A stretch of 64,000 nt of DNA from Corynebacterium occultum (GCF_009734425.1 NZ_CP046455.1:372001-436000), one strand, 5' to 3'. Positions 1 to 11,412 are shown, counted from the first letter of the stretch. Made by a program: numbers and translations. Notes: generated by a model not told the origin, from the letters alone.

Positions 1-173
1 ATTGGTCAGGAGTTCACCTGAAGTCCACGTAGACTTGCAATAAGACTGTGCCGACGCCGCCTGCGGATCAAAGATTTCGGATGGAACTGCTGCCCCCCTG
101 GTGTAGTAGCGCAGAGCGGTGCACCGGCCGAATCTTCGATAACGCAACAGCTAGGAACATGGGAGCAGAATCT

Positions 174-2249
174 ATGACCACGCAACCGACCCTGGGAAGT
201 CGCACCGGAAAGACCCTCAAGGTAGATGGACTGGAGTTCCGTGACCTGGATGGTGATGGTTCCCTGGCCCCCTATGAGGACTGGCGACTGAGTCCCGAGG
301 AGCGTGCCCGGGATCTCATCACCCGCATGAACACCGAGGAGAAGGCGGGCATGATGCTCATCGGCTCCCACCACCCCGGTTACTCCAACTTCCTCCCGGA
401 GCCGGTCGAAGGCCAGCTGCTCAATGAAAATGATGTCTGGCGGTCCCATAACCCGATCACCGGCCAGGAGTACCCCAAGCCGGTGCTGGTGACCTCCTCC
501 ACCGACAACGCGATTAACCTTCGCCACCAGCGTCATCTCATCGTCCGCGACAATCTGGCCCCCCGCGACCTGGCCACCTGGACCAATGCGGTGCAGGAGG
601 TGGCGGAGAAGTCCCGCCTCGGCATCCCGGTGGTCTTCGCCTCCAACCCGCGTAACCACGTCGCGCTGGTCTCCCAGTTCGGTGTGAATGAATCCGCCGG
701 TGTCTTCTCTGAATGGCCGGGTGAACTGGGCATGGCTGCCCTGCGTGATCCGGAACTGATGGAGACCTTCGGCCGCGAGATCGCCAAGGAATGGCGTGCC
801 GGCGGCATCCACAAGCTCTACGGCTACATGGCTGACCTGGCGAGTGAGCCGCGTTGGTCCCGCTTCAACGGCACTTTCGGTGAGGACACTCAGCTGGTGT
901 CGGAGTACATCGCCGCCGTGGTCCGCGGCATGCAGGGGGAGAAGCTCAGCGCCACCTCCGTCGCCACCACCATCAAACACTTCCCGGGTGGCGGCGTGCG
1001 CTACGAGGGACATGACCCGCACTTCGAGTGGGGTCAGGACAATGAGTACCCGACCGAGAATGCCCTGCACACCTACCACCTGCCGCCCTTCCAGGCAGCC
1101 ATTGATGCCGGTGTCTCCTCGATCATGCCCTACTACGCCAAGCCGGTGAATAGCTCTGCACCGCAGCTGCGTGAATCCCTGTGGCAGAACCCCACCACCC
1201 AGTTCGAGGAGGTGGCCTTCGCCTACAACAACACCTTCATCGAGGAGCTGCTGCGCAAGGAGATGGGCTTCGAGGGGTACGTCAACTCCGACTCCGGCGT
1301 CATCGACGCCATGATGTGGGGCGTGGAAGAGCTGAGCGAACCGGAGCGCTTCGCCCGGGCCGTCAAGGCCGGCACCGACATCTTCTCTGACATGGCTAAC
1401 CCCGAGGACCTGCTCGCCGCGGTGGAGCAGGGGCATCTGAAGGATGCTGACCTGGATCAGCCGGTCATCCGGATTCTCAGCGAAATGTTCGCTCTGGGAC
1501 TCTTCGAGAATCCCTATGTCGACGTGGACCGGGCAGCGGAGGTCATCGGTGCTTCCGCCGTGGCTGAGATGGGTGCCAAGGCGCAGCGCCAGTCGGTGAC
1601 CCTGTTGCGTGACAACCATGACCTGCTTCCCCTCGAACGCTATGAGGGCACTCGGATGGTCTACCTCTACGTCACCGGTCGCACCAGAGACGCTGAGGTG
1701 CAGAAGCAGTTCGAGGCCGCCATCCGGGGCTTCGCCGCCTCCGTCCAGTTCGTGGCGAAACCGGAAGACGCCGATGTCGCCCTGGTCTGGGTTCGTCCTG
1801 AGATCGCACTCTTCGAGGATGACCGCGAGGGGGTTTCCCTCTCCGTGGATCCCCGTGAAAATGGCGTGGATGTTGATCAGGTCATGGAGATTGAGAAGCT
1901 GGTGCCGACGATCCTCATCGTCAACATGACCAACCCCTGGCTGCTCGGTGAGATTGAGCCGGCCGCCGGCGCCGTGGTCGCCACCTATGAGATCACCCCG
2001 GAGAACCTGCTGAAGTCCCTGGCTGGCTGGGATGGTGGCCCCCAGGGCAAGCTGCCGCTCTCGGTTCCCTTCTCCCACCATGTCATCGAGACCTCGCCCC
2101 GGGATGTCCCGGGCAAGGTGCTGCACGAGAAGGAAGGCAATTATGCCTACCTGGACCGGACGAAGCAGAACTACACCTACGGTCACGGACTGACCTTCGA
2201 GCCGGAACGGCTGATCACCGAAGATGATGCCGAACAGGATCAGGAGTAG
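174..2249 (+). CDS. Glycoside hydrolase family 3 protein (beta-glucosidase-like)
   Basis: About 691 residues. It has the GH3 TIM-barrel domain followed by the alpha/beta sandwich domain. The predicted nucleophile is Asp373 in the context GYVNSDSGVI, which fits the GH3 consensus; KHFPGGG near residue 270 is the usual substrate-pocket motif. No signal peptide is seen, so a cytoplasmic enzyme acting on imported oligosaccharides is inferred; the exact sugar cannot be read. I chose the ATG at 174 over an in-frame upstream start at 48 because GGGAGCAG lies at a good distance before it and GH3 homology begins soon after. The N-terminal stretch DLDGDGSLAPYEDW looks like an EF-hand-like calcium loop. 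A C. glutamicum homologue (bglS) holds the same position next to the formaldehyde genes. Confidence 0.9.
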   Translation: MTTQPTLGSRTGKTLKVDGLEFRDLDGDGSLAPYEDWRLSPEERARDLITRMNTEEKAGMMLIGSHHPGYSNFLPEPVEGQLLNENDVWRSHNPITGQEYPKPVLVTSSTDNAINLRHQRHLIVRDNLAPRDLATWTNAVQEVAEKSRLGIPVVFASNPRNHVALVSQFGVNESAGVFSEWPGELGMAALRDPELMETFGREIAKEWRAGGIHKLYGYMADLASEPRWSRFNGTFGEDTQLVSEYIAAVVRGMQGEKLSATSVATTIKHFPGGGVRYEGHDPHFEWGQDNEYPTENALHTYHLPPFQAAIDAGVSSIMPYYAKPVNSSAPQLRESLWQNPTTQFEEVAFAYNNTFIEELLRKEMGFEGYVNSDSGVIDAMMWGVEELSEPERFARAVKAGTDIFSDMANPEDLLAAVEQGHLKDADLDQPVIRILSEMFALGLFENPYVDVDRAAEVIGASAVAEMGAKAQRQSVTLLRDNHDLLPLERYEGTRMVYLYVTGRTRDAEVQKQFEAAIRGFAASVQFVAKPEDADVALVWVRPEIALFEDDREGVSLSVDPRENGVDVDQVMEIEKLVPTILIVNMTNPWLLGEIEPAAGAVVATYEITPENLLKSLAGWDGGPQGKLPLSVPFSHHVIETSPRDVPGKVLHEKEGNYAYLDRTKQNYTYGHGLTFEPERLITEDDAEQDQE

Positions 2250-2287
2250 TACAGCTGGTTGCTCCGGCTGGGTTGACATGAGCTGAT

Positions 2288-2332
2288 GCAGGCCCCTCGG
2301 CGTGGTGTGGATGACCACGTCGAAGGGCCTGC
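2288..2332 (+). terminator. Hairpin after the GH3 gene
   Basis: Imperfect 19-bp inverted repeat (arms 2288-2306 and 2314-2332, two mismatches, 7-base loop) followed by a weak T-rich stretch. It lies 39 bases after the GH3 stop, so it is read as that gene's terminator. Confidence 0.6.
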
Positions 2333-2380
2333 CGTCATTTCTGCTCCCGAGCGGCACTTTTCATCCCGCCACTTAATTCA

Positions 2381-2467
2381 GGCTGGGGAGGTGCGCTCCG
2401 GGATATTCCGACGACGACGGCTGGGGAGGTGCGGGTGGAACCCACAGGTGGGGGAACCACAGGTGGG
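2381..2467. repeat. Paired direct repeats upstream of the formaldehyde dehydrogenase gene
   Basis: GGCTGGGGAGGTGCG occurs exactly twice (2381-2395 and 2419-2433). CCACAGGTGGG also occurs twice (2442-2452 and 2457-2467) and is nearly self-complementary. All lie 77-163 bases before the TTG start at 2544, where operators would be expected. The binding protein is unknown. Confidence 0.5.
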
Positions 2468-2543
2468 TGTCCCTTCCTGCTCCGAGTCTGAATTTGATGG
2501 GTAGGCTCGGGCAGGTATCCATCTGATATAAGGAGAATATATT

Positions 2544-3650
2544 TTGAGCACCACCGTTTCCGGCATCATCGCCCGTGGCAAGGGCGCCCCCGTCGAGCTG
2601 GTTGATATCCTCATCCCGGATCCGGGCCCGAATGATGTGATCGTGAAGGTTCAGGCCACCGGTGTCTGCCACACCGACCTGGCTTATCGTGACGGTGATA
2701 TCGCCGATGACTACCCTTTCCTGCTGGGCCACGAGTCCGCGGGCATCGTCGATACCATCGGCGAGGATGTCACCCACGTCGAGGTCGGCGACTATGTAGT
2801 GCTGAACTGGCGCGCCGTCTGTGGGGAGTGCCGTGCCTGCAAGAAGGGTGAGCCGAAGTACTGCTTCAACACCCACAACGCCTCGAAGAAGATGACCCTG
2901 ACCGATGGCACCGAGCTGACCCCGGCACTGGGTATCGGTTCTTTCGCGGAGAAGACCCTGGTTCATGAGGGTCAGTGCACCAAGGTCAACCCGGATGCTG
3001 ATCCGGCGGCTGCTGGCCTGCTGGGTTGCGGCATCATGGCTGGTCTGGGGGCGGCGGTCAACACCGCTGAGATCCAGCGTGGTGAGTCCGTCGCAGTCTT
3101 CGGCTGTGGTGGCGTGGGCATGGCCGCTATTGCCGGCGCGAAGCTGGCGGGTGCCAGCACCATCATCGCCGTGGACATTGATGCCCGGAAGCTGGAGTGG
3201 GCGAAGGAGTTCGGTGCCACCCACGTGATCGATTCCTCCACCCTGGCCGGTGAAGGCGAGAACAGTGAGGTCGCGCAGGAGATCCGTGCGCTCACCGATG
3301 GTTTCGGCACCGATGTCACCATCGATGCGGTCGGCATCATGAAGACTTGGGATCAGGCCTTTTACTCCCGTGACTTCGCGGGGCGCATGGTCATGGTCGG
3401 TGTGCCGAACCAGACATCGCGGATCGACGTCCCCGCCATCGACTTCTATGGTCGCGGCGGTTCGCTGCGTCCGGCCTGGTACGGGGACTGCCTCCCGGAA
3501 CGTGATTTCCCGGCCTATGTGGACCTGCACCTGCAGGATCGTTTCCCGCTGGGCAAGTTCGTCTCCGAGAAGATCGCCCTCAACCAGGTCGAGGAGGCCT
3601 TCGACACCATGAAGTCCGGAGATGTGCTGCGTTCGGTGGTGGTCCTTTAA
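2544..3650 (+). CDS. S-(hydroxymethyl)mycothiol dehydrogenase (mycothiol-dependent formaldehyde dehydrogenase)
   Basis: 368-residue class III-like zinc alcohol dehydrogenase. It oxidises the formaldehyde-mycothiol adduct to S-formylmycothiol with NAD, in the cytoplasm. Catalytic zinc ligands are Cys42 and the GHE motif at 62-64. The structural-zinc lobe has four cysteines, Cys93, Cys96, Cys99 and Cys107. A Rossmann motif, FGCGGVGMA, lies near residue 190. The start is TTG, supported by AGGAGA at 2531-2536. The next gene follows after 2 bases and is a metallo-hydrolase, so the pair forms a detoxification operon. mshA for mycothiol synthesis is also in the window. C. glutamicum calls the homologue adhE/fadH. 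Confidence 0.92.
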   Translation: MSTTVSGIIARGKGAPVELVDILIPDPGPNDVIVKVQATGVCHTDLAYRDGDIADDYPFLLGHESAGIVDTIGEDVTHVEVGDYVVLNWRAVCGECRACKKGEPKYCFNTHNASKKMTLTDGTELTPALGIGSFAEKTLVHEGQCTKVNPDADPAAAGLLGCGIMAGLGAAVNTAEIQRGESVAVFGCGGVGMAAIAGAKLAGASTIIAVDIDARKLEWAKEFGATHVIDSSTLAGEGENSEVAQEIRALTDGFGTDVTIDAVGIMKTWDQAFYSRDFAGRMVMVGVPNQTSRIDVPAIDFYGRGGSLRPAWYGDCLPERDFPAYVDLHLQDRFPLGKFVSEKIALNQVEEAFDTMKSGDVLRSVVVL

Positions 3651-3652
3651 TC

Positions 3653-4285
3653 ATGGCTAATGGACTACGCGTTGAGCATGTGAGCACCTCCGGGATCTTC
3701 GCCCTGGACGGCGGGGAATGGGAGGTGGACAACAATATCTGGGTGGTCGGCGATGACTCCGAGGTGTTCATCATCGATGCCGCCCATGATGCCGCCCCGA
3801 TCATCAAGGCCGTGGACGGCCGCAAGGTCAAGGGCATCATCTGCACCCACGCCCATAATGACCACATCACGGTGGCCCCGGAACTTTCCGAGAAGCTGGA
3901 TGCTCCGATCTATGTGCATCCCGGTGATCAGATGCTCTGGGATGAGACCCACCCCGGTGTAACCCATGAGGATCTGGCGGATCAGCAGATCTTCCAGATC
4001 GCCGGTACCGACATCAAGGTGCTGAACACCCCGGGCCACTCCCCGGGATCCTGCTGCCTCTACCTCCCCGAACCGGGGGAGCTCTTCTCCGGTGACACCC
4101 TCTTCCAGGGTGGTCCGGGCGCAACGGGCCGCAAATACTCCTCCTTCGACACCATCATCGAGTCCCTGAAGACTTCGGTTCTGGAGCTGCCGGCGGAGAC
4201 GATTGTGCGGACCGGTCACGGTGATCACACCACTGTGGGTGCGGAGGCCCCGCACCTGGAGGAATGGATCAAACGGGGTCACTAA
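3653..4285 (+). CDS. MBL-fold metallo-hydrolase, candidate S-formylmycothiol hydrolase
   Basis: 210 residues with the metallo-beta-lactamase metal motif THAHNDH (His66, His68, Asp70, His71), a later His in the context NTPGHSPGS, and an Asp in FSGDTLF. It belongs to the glyoxalase II-like branch. It starts 2 bases after the mycothiol-dependent dehydrogenase stop, so the two are co-transcribed. By context it probably hydrolyses S-formylmycothiol to formate and mycothiol. That function is inferred; a general thioesterase or persulfide dioxygenase-like role is not excluded by sequence alone. Confidence 0.85.
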   Translation: MANGLRVEHVSTSGIFALDGGEWEVDNNIWVVGDDSEVFIIDAAHDAAPIIKAVDGRKVKGIICTHAHNDHITVAPELSEKLDAPIYVHPGDQMLWDETHPGVTHEDLADQQIFQIAGTDIKVLNTPGHSPGSCCLYLPEPGELFSGDTLFQGGPGATGRKYSSFDTIIESLKTSVLELPAETIVRTGHGDHTTVGAEAPHLEEWIKRGH

Positions 4286-4328
4286 AAACCGCCCCGCCGG
4301 AACATTCCACCGGCCGGAATGACAAAAG

Positions 4329-4384
4329 AAGAGGTGGTGCAAGAGGATCCCCGGTAGAGGGGATTCCTCCTGCACCACCTCTTT
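4329..4384 (+). terminator. Rho-independent terminator after the formaldehyde operon
   Basis: Long stem with arms AAGAGGTGGTGC (4329-4340) and GCACCACCTCTT (4372-4383), continued inward by a second paired block (GATCCCC with GGGGATTC), a small loop and TTT at the end. Confidence 0.75.
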
Positions 4385-4534
4385 GAGCTTTGCCGGTGCC
4401 GGGCCGATGCTGTCACCCAGTCAGAAAGGGGCCCACCCCAGGGGCTCGACAATGTCCGTGGAGTGCCCGGGGTCCGCTCATCTCCTGCTGCGAAAGCGGC
4501 CCGCTGGAGGCAGTCCCCACTTAGGATGACCGTT

Positions 4535-6701
<2,167 letters not shown>

Positions 6702-6720
6702 CCCTGCCCCAAAAAGCGTG

Positions 6721-6762
6721 ACGACGCCCCCCCTGCAGACCAGGTCTGCAGGGGGGCGTCGT
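6721..6762. terminator. Bidirectional terminator between convergent genes
   Basis: Nearly perfect 20-bp inverted repeat (6721-6741 with 6743-6762, one bulged C) between the convergent epimerase and DUF2304 genes. The stem ends in ACGACGCC/GGCGTCGT, shared with other gene-end hairpins in this window. A run of 11 G follows at 6766-6776. Confidence 0.75.
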
Positions 6763-6789
6763 TGTGGGGGGGGGGGAGCCTCGAAGGAG

Positions 6790-7146
6790 CTAGACGTCCT
6801 TGAGTTCTTCTTGCGGGGTGATGGAGTTCTGCAGGGCCACCGCCCGGGCCAGCCGGGCATAGCGCAGCTCCTGTTCGCGGAAACGCATATATGAGGAGAT
6901 GGTGACGAACATGAAGGCCACCACCAGGCCATAGAGCAGCAGGTCGGTGCCCCGGGAGACACCCAGCCAATTGGCAACCACGGTCAGGTCATCGGGGCGC
7001 AGCACCGCCCAGATGGACACCAGGATGAACAGGGCGAAACCGATCTTCACCCCGGCCTTGGCGCGGGCCTTGCGGCGGTTGCTGATGAAGTAGTACGCCA
7101 GTGCCAGGACACCGATCAGCAGGAGAATCTGGATGAGGATGGTCAT
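6790..7146 (-). CDS. DUF2304 small membrane protein (Rv3632-like partner of a glycosyltransferase)
   Basis: 118 residues with three hydrophobic segments (about 1-20, 34-50 and 65-85) and a charged C-terminal tail (RFREQELRYARLARAVA). It matches the DUF2304 family. In mycobacteria the homologue Rv3632 is encoded next to PpgS and boosts its activity. Here its start overlaps the stop of the PpgS-like glycosyltransferase by 4 bases, so translational coupling and a membrane complex are likely. It is the last gene of the six-gene minus-strand run. Confidence 0.82.
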   Translation of the reverse strand: MTILIQILLLIGVLALAYYFISNRRKARAKAGVKIGFALFILVSIWAVLRPDDLTVVANWLGVSRGTDLLLYGLVVAFMFVTISSYMRFREQELRYARLARAVALQNSITPQEELKDV

Positions 7147-7868
7147 GGGAGTCTCCTTGCCAGCAGACCGTCAGCGAGGATATTGACACCGTTGATCAGG
7201 GACTGGCCCTTACTCATGGAGTATTCGGTGTAGAGGATGTCCACCGGCTCCTCCGCCACCCGCCATTCCTTGGCGGCGATCATCGAGACGATCTCCGAGG
7301 CGTGTGACATACCGTTCATACGGATGTTCATCTGCTCGGCAACAGTCCGGTTGAAGGCCCGCAGACCATTGTGGGCATCGGAAAGCCCCAGCTTGCGGGT
7401 GGTGGGGGAGAGTCTCACCACGGTCTTGAGGACGATGCGTTTGATCAGGGGAACCTGGTCATCCTCAGCGCGGGGACGGCCGAAACGGGTGCCCACGACG
7501 ATGTCGAGGGGTTCTTCCCGCAGACGGGCCACCATCTTCAGCACATCTTTGACCTGGTGTTGCCCATCGGCGTCGAAGGTGACGAAGTACTTGGCCCCCG
7601 GCTGCTTCCGGGCGTATTCAATGCCAGTCTGGATGGCGGCGCCCTGGCCGAGGTTGACGGGGTGGTTGACCAGATGGGCCCCGCCGGCGTGGATACGCGC
7701 AGCGGAGTCATCGGGGGAGCCGTCATTGACGGCGACAATATTCGGGAAGGTCTCCCGGGCGGATTCGATGACCTCCTGGATGACCGTCCCCTCGTTGTAA
7801 CACGGGATGATCAGCCAGGTGTCCCGATTGTCCTGGGAGGGTGAAACGTCATTCATGATGTCCTTCAT
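7143..7868 (-). CDS. GT2 glycosyltransferase, polyprenyl-phosphate sugar synthase-like (PpgS-like)
   Basis: 241-residue family 2 glycosyltransferase. The N-terminal nucleotide-binding stretch is IIPCYNEG; DGSPDDS follows, and the DxD-like motif is in FDADGQHQ. There is no transmembrane segment, so it is cytosolic and probably held at the membrane by the DUF2304 partner encoded directly downstream with a 4-base overlap. Similarity to dolichyl/polyprenyl-phosphate sugar synthases and to M. tuberculosis Rv3631 (PpgS) suggests transfer of a sugar from a nucleotide donor to polyprenyl phosphate. The sugar is unknown. An alternative ATG lies at 7856; neither start has an ideal ribosome-binding site. 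Confidence 0.83.
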   Translation of the reverse strand: MKDIMNDVSPSQDNRDTWLIIPCYNEGTVIQEVIESARETFPNIVAVNDGSPDDSAARIHAGGAHLVNHPVNLGQGAAIQTGIEYARKQPGAKYFVTFDADGQHQVKDVLKMVARLREEPLDIVVGTRFGRPRAEDDQVPLIKRIVLKTVVRLSPTTRKLGLSDAHNGLRAFNRTVAEQMNIRMNGMSHASEIVSMIAAKEWRVAEEPVDILYTEYSMSKGQSLINGVNILADGLLARRLP

Positions 7869-7884
7869 GCTAGCCCACTCAGTT

Positions 7885-8700
7885 TCATCGGTGGAACAAC
7901 TTGCCGTAGACCCGCTGCAGGAATGCCTTGGGGATGGCGCGGTAGGTGCTGCGGATCACCAGGTTCAGCCAGGAACGGGGCCGGGAGATCAGCCCATAGG
8001 AAACCAGGTTGCGCTGCATCTGTCGTTCCGCGGCGAACATGCCGGCATCGGTGCGACGCTCGAACTGGGCTGCCGAAGTCCGGAAGTGAAGCAGGGACTC
8101 CGGGAGGTTGTGGAAGATCCGGCCATCACGCAGCAGCCGCGCCATGAGATCGTAGTCCTCCATGTGGTGCACCGCCCGATAACCACCGGCCTCCTTCACC
8201 GCCGCGGTACGCACCATCATCGTCGGATGGCTGATCGGGTTATTGATCCGCAGGTACTTCGTGATCTCCTGGTGGGAACCCGGCAGGGTGCGCACCCCCA
8301 CCACATTGTCCAGGTGATCCCGGAACTCAGTGGCCGCGGTACCCAGCACATCCACCTCCGGATGAGCCTCGAAATAGGCCAGCTGCTTCTCGAAACGTTC
8401 CGGCCGGGAGATGTCATCGGCATCCTGGCGGGCCAGCAGCTCGGTGTGGATGGTGTCCAAGCCGGCCGCGGACGCCGGGCCGGAACCCTGGTTACGGGCC
8501 AGACGCACCACCCTGGCACCCGGGGTGGCGGCCAGATAATCATCAATGACGCGCCGCAACCCATCACCCAGGGGTCCGTCCTCGACGATGACGACCTCAT
8601 CGGCGGGGCGGGTCTGGGCATTCAGGCTGTCCAGGCTCTCGGCGAGCTCCCCGGGGTCGATCCGGTGGTAAACGGTGATCAGGGCGGTCAGACTCGGCAT
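7885..8700 (-). CDS. GT2 glycosyltransferase
   Basis: 271 residues with a family 2 fold: ALITVYHR near the N-terminus, VEDGP, and the metal-binding RQDADDIS. The C-terminal half carries HHMEDYDLMARLLR, typical of the ED-Y acceptor motif in rhamnosyl/glucosyl transferases. It has no membrane segment. It lies 16 bases upstream of the PpgS-like gene and 48 bases downstream of the flippase-like gene, so it is probably a cytosolic enzyme in the same envelope-glycan operon. Donor and acceptor cannot be told from sequence. Confidence 0.85.
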   Translation of the reverse strand: MPSLTALITVYHRIDPGELAESLDSLNAQTRPADEVVIVEDGPLGDGLRRVIDDYLAATPGARVVRLARNQGSGPASAAGLDTIHTELLARQDADDISRPERFEKQLAYFEAHPEVDVLGTAATEFRDHLDNVVGVRTLPGSHQEITKYLRINNPISHPTMMVRTAAVKEAGGYRAVHHMEDYDLMARLLRDGRIFHNLPESLLHFRTSAAQFERRTDAGMFAAERQMQRNLVSYGLISRPRSWLNLVIRSTYRAIPKAFLQRVYGKLFHR

Positions 8701-8748
8701 GACTGAGAACTCTAGTCGACGTACCCGGTCCCGCCACCCTCCGCAGAA

Positions 8749-10020
8749 TCAGTGAGGTGGGAGCCCCGGAGCAGTATGCCCCGCCACCTTGTCAGCCCCC
8801 GGGTCCGCGGCCCTGCCTGCTGGGCTCAGCCCGCTGCGCAGGGCCACCAGGTGCACCAGCACACCAGCCACCGGTCCGATGAGCAGGGCGGCACAGACCC
8901 GCACCTCCAGGGAGAAGGGCAGCATCAACACCACCAGGGCGATGAAGGTGGCGCTGAGCCAACCGGCGGCATACCAACGGTGGCGTTCCTGGGCCAGGGT
9001 GGCGGCACCGGTGATCATCAGTGTTCCGGTGCACGCCGAAGCGAAGGTGAGGATGGCCAGGATCAGTCCCGGCACCCAGAGCTCAGGTTTGAAGAAGGTG
9101 TCCAGAATCCAGGGCCCGAGCAGCCAGGCCAGCCCACCACCGAGCAGTCCCAGGCCGAGCACCACGGCCATGGGAGTCAATAGGGCGGAGTAAAGATTAC
9201 CCCGATTGTTGACGAATCGGACGATCAGGGCGGATTGGAAACGTTGCAGCGGCACCAGGATCGGGGCGCGGGTGAGGGTGACTGCATTGAGGATGCCCGC
9301 CAGGCCGACCACGGTGCCGGCCTCAGCCTCGGAGGTGAACCCCACCAGCACCGGGAAACCGGTGATCAACACCGCTGAAGCACCGGTGGAGAGCATCGCT
9401 GAACCCACCCGGCGGACCAGGGTGGGCCGATCCACATCAACCCCGGCGCGCAGGGCCTGCCGGGCTTCGGGGGAGCCGGCGAGGATGATCAGCCAGCTGG
9501 CGGCACCGATGACGGTGATGATCAGGAAGGCGAGCAGGTGCCAGCCCAGTGCCCAGGCCACCAGGGCCAGCAACAGTCGGATGCCGGAGTCCAGGGCCAC
9601 CAGCCAGGCATAACGCACCCAGAGTCCCAGGCCGGAGAGAACACCGGAGAGGACGGTCTGGAAGGCGTAGAAGAGCAGGCCGAGGGCCATGAGGGCGGTG
9701 GCGGAGAAGGTGCTGCCGCTGACCAGCATGGGCATCCACCAGAAGCCGCTGGCCAGGACGATCAGCAGGGCGGTGAAGCCCAGGATGGCGCCCAGCCGCC
9801 AGGGGCTGGCGTTGCCGCTCCGGCCGCTGTCTTTCGCTGCGGAGACCGCCCGGGTGGTTTCCTGCATCAGGCCGTCGAGGATGCCGGTGCAGGCGAAGAA
9901 GAGGCCCCAGTAGATCTGGAATTCGGCGTAACCGCCCTCATCCAGGGTCCATTGGGCCAGGTAGAGGACGATGAAGCCGGAGAGGGCGGCGAAGACGGTC
10001 GCCAGGGAGAGTGCCTTCAT
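8749..10020 (-). CDS. Polytopic membrane protein, flippase-like (polysaccharide biosynthesis/MOP-type)
   Basis: 423 residues with about 12 hydrophobic segments and short loops, resembling lipid-linked saccharide exporters of the MOP superfamily. The C-terminal tail is short and hydrophilic. Position between peptidase and glycosyltransferase genes of one minus-strand run suggests it moves a lipid-linked sugar across the membrane for the neighbouring GT2 enzymes. The family assignment is from overall topology and composition, not from a decisive motif. Its start lies 10 bases after the M1 peptidase stop. Confidence 0.72.
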   Translation of the reverse strand: MKALSLATVFAALSGFIVLYLAQWTLDEGGYAEFQIYWGLFFACTGILDGLMQETTRAVSAAKDSGRSGNASPWRLGAILGFTALLIVLASGFWWMPMLVSGSTFSATALMALGLLFYAFQTVLSGVLSGLGLWVRYAWLVALDSGIRLLLALVAWALGWHLLAFLIITVIGAASWLIILAGSPEARQALRAGVDVDRPTLVRRVGSAMLSTGASAVLITGFPVLVGFTSEAEAGTVVGLAGILNAVTLTRAPILVPLQRFQSALIVRFVNNRGNLYSALLTPMAVVLGLGLLGGGLAWLLGPWILDTFFKPELWVPGLILAILTFASACTGTLMITGAATLAQERHRWYAAGWLSATFIALVVLMLPFSLEVRVCAALLIGPVAGVLVHLVALRSGLSPAGRAADPGADKVAGHTAPGLPPH

Positions 10021-10029
10021 GGGTGGTGT

Positions 10030-11412
10030 CTAATCCCGGTGCTGGGGGAAGCGGGGCAGGGATTTCTCATTCAGCCAGCTATGCCAGAGGTCCTCGAATT
10101 CCTGGGTGGGGATGTTCAGCTCCCGGCAGACGTGGAGCACCTCGCTGCGTAGGTCGACGGCTTCGACCACGGCGTGGCGGCTGGCGGCGACGTAGCGGCG
10201 CAGCATCCGGAAGAATCCTTCGTCGCCGAGCAGGCAGCGGATGGCGTGGATGGTGATCGCTCCGCGTTTGTACACCCGGTCGTCGAACATCAGGTCGGTG
10301 CCGGGGTCGGCCAGCAGGACGGTGCGGGGTTTGAGCAGCAGGCCGCGGTAGTGTCGGCGGGCGCTCTGCTCGGCGGGGATGCCGTGGGCCTGTTCATCCC
10401 AGAGCCACTCGGCGTAGCAGGCCATGCCCTCATTGAGCCAGATGTCATTCCACTGGGCCACGCCGAGGGAGTTACCGAACCACTGGTGCGCCAGTTCATG
10501 GGCGATCAGGCGGTTCCATTCCCCCTTGCCGGAGGCGTGGTTGGAACCGAAGATGGACAGTCCCTGGGCCTCCAGGGGGATCTCCAGCACATCTTCGGTG
10601 ACGACCACGGAGTAGCGGGTGAAGGGGTAGGGGCCGAAGAGGTGGGTGAACACCTCCATCATCTGGGCCTGTTCCCGGAAGTCGGCGAGGAAGCCCTGGC
10701 GGCGGGAGGGTGGGACATAGGCGTGGATGGGCACCTGGGAATCCGGGGTGCTCAGCATCAGGGTCTCGTACTCACCGACCTGGATGGTGGCCAGGTAGCT
10801 GGCCAGGGGATGTTCGGTGCGGTAGTGCCAGGTGGTGCGTGATCCGGCGGCGCGGCGACCCAGGAATTCACCGTTGGTGATCACGGTGTAGGGGTTGTCG
10901 GCGCTGATCCGGAAGTCGTAGTAGGCCTTCTCATCCGGGGTGTCATCGCAGGGGAACCAGCTGGGGGCACCGCAGGGCTGGGAGGCGACGAGGGCACCAT
11001 TGTCCAGTTCCTCCCAGCCGATTTCTCCCCAGGCGGTGCGCAACGGCTGGGGATTGCCGGCGTAGCGGATCTGGAGGGTGAACTCCTGGTCTACCGGGAT
11101 CTCCTCGGCGAAGCTGATCCGCAGTTTTCCCACGGACTGGCGGAAGCGGCTGACCTTGATGGAGGTACCTGCGGTGCCGGTGGCGTTGACCTTCTGCACC
11201 CTCAGGTTATCGGCTAAATCCAGGGTCATCGAGGCCAGTGGCAGGTAGTTGTCCAGCTGGAGGGTGGCGGTTCCGCTGAGGTGGTTCGGACTCACCCGGT
11301 AGGCCAGATCCAGTTCATAGGAACGGATGTGGAAACCGAGGTTGAAGTCGATACCGGTGTATTTGTCCCGGGTGCCGGGAACCGGGGTGGAACGCAGTCG
11401 CTTTCTAGTCAT
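10030..11412 (-). CDS. M1 family metallopeptidase (short actinobacterial form)
   Basis: 460 residues. Zinc site HELAHQWFGN, followed 18 residues later by the Glu ligand in WLNEGMACYAEWL, is the M1 HExxH-x18-E signature. The usual GxMEN exopeptidase loop is replaced by LEAQGLSIFG, as in other short M1 proteins. At about half the length of PepN it has the beta-sandwich and catalytic domains but no C-terminal helical domain. No signal peptide is seen, so it probably trims peptides in the cytoplasm. The start overlaps the upstream S9 peptidase gene by 8 bases. Confidence 0.9.
   Translation of the reverse strand: MTRKRLRSTPVPGTRDKYTGIDFNLGFHIRSYELDLAYRVSPNHLSGTATLQLDNYLPLASMTLDLADNLRVQKVNATGTAGTSIKVSRFRQSVGKLRISFAEEIPVDQEFTLQIRYAGNPQPLRTAWGEIGWEELDNGALVASQPCGAPSWFPCDDTPDEKAYYDFRISADNPYTVITNGEFLGRRAAGSRTTWHYRTEHPLASYLATIQVGEYETLMLSTPDSQVPIHAYVPPSRRQGFLADFREQAQMMEVFTHLFGPYPFTRYSVVVTEDVLEIPLEAQGLSIFGSNHASGKGEWNRLIAHELAHQWFGNSLGVAQWNDIWLNEGMACYAEWLWDEQAHGIPAEQSARRHYRGLLLKPRTVLLADPGTDLMFDDRVYKRGAITIHAIRCLLGDEGFFRMLRRYVAASRHAVVEAVDLRSEVLHVCRELNIPTQEFEDLWHSWLNEKSLPRFPQHRD

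Noticed and set aside
6..2357. 783-codon open frame on the minus strand opposite the GH3 gene
   Set aside because: It mirrors the codon pattern of a strongly recognised GH3 gene, has no known domain, and GC-rich genes often leave long open antisense frames.
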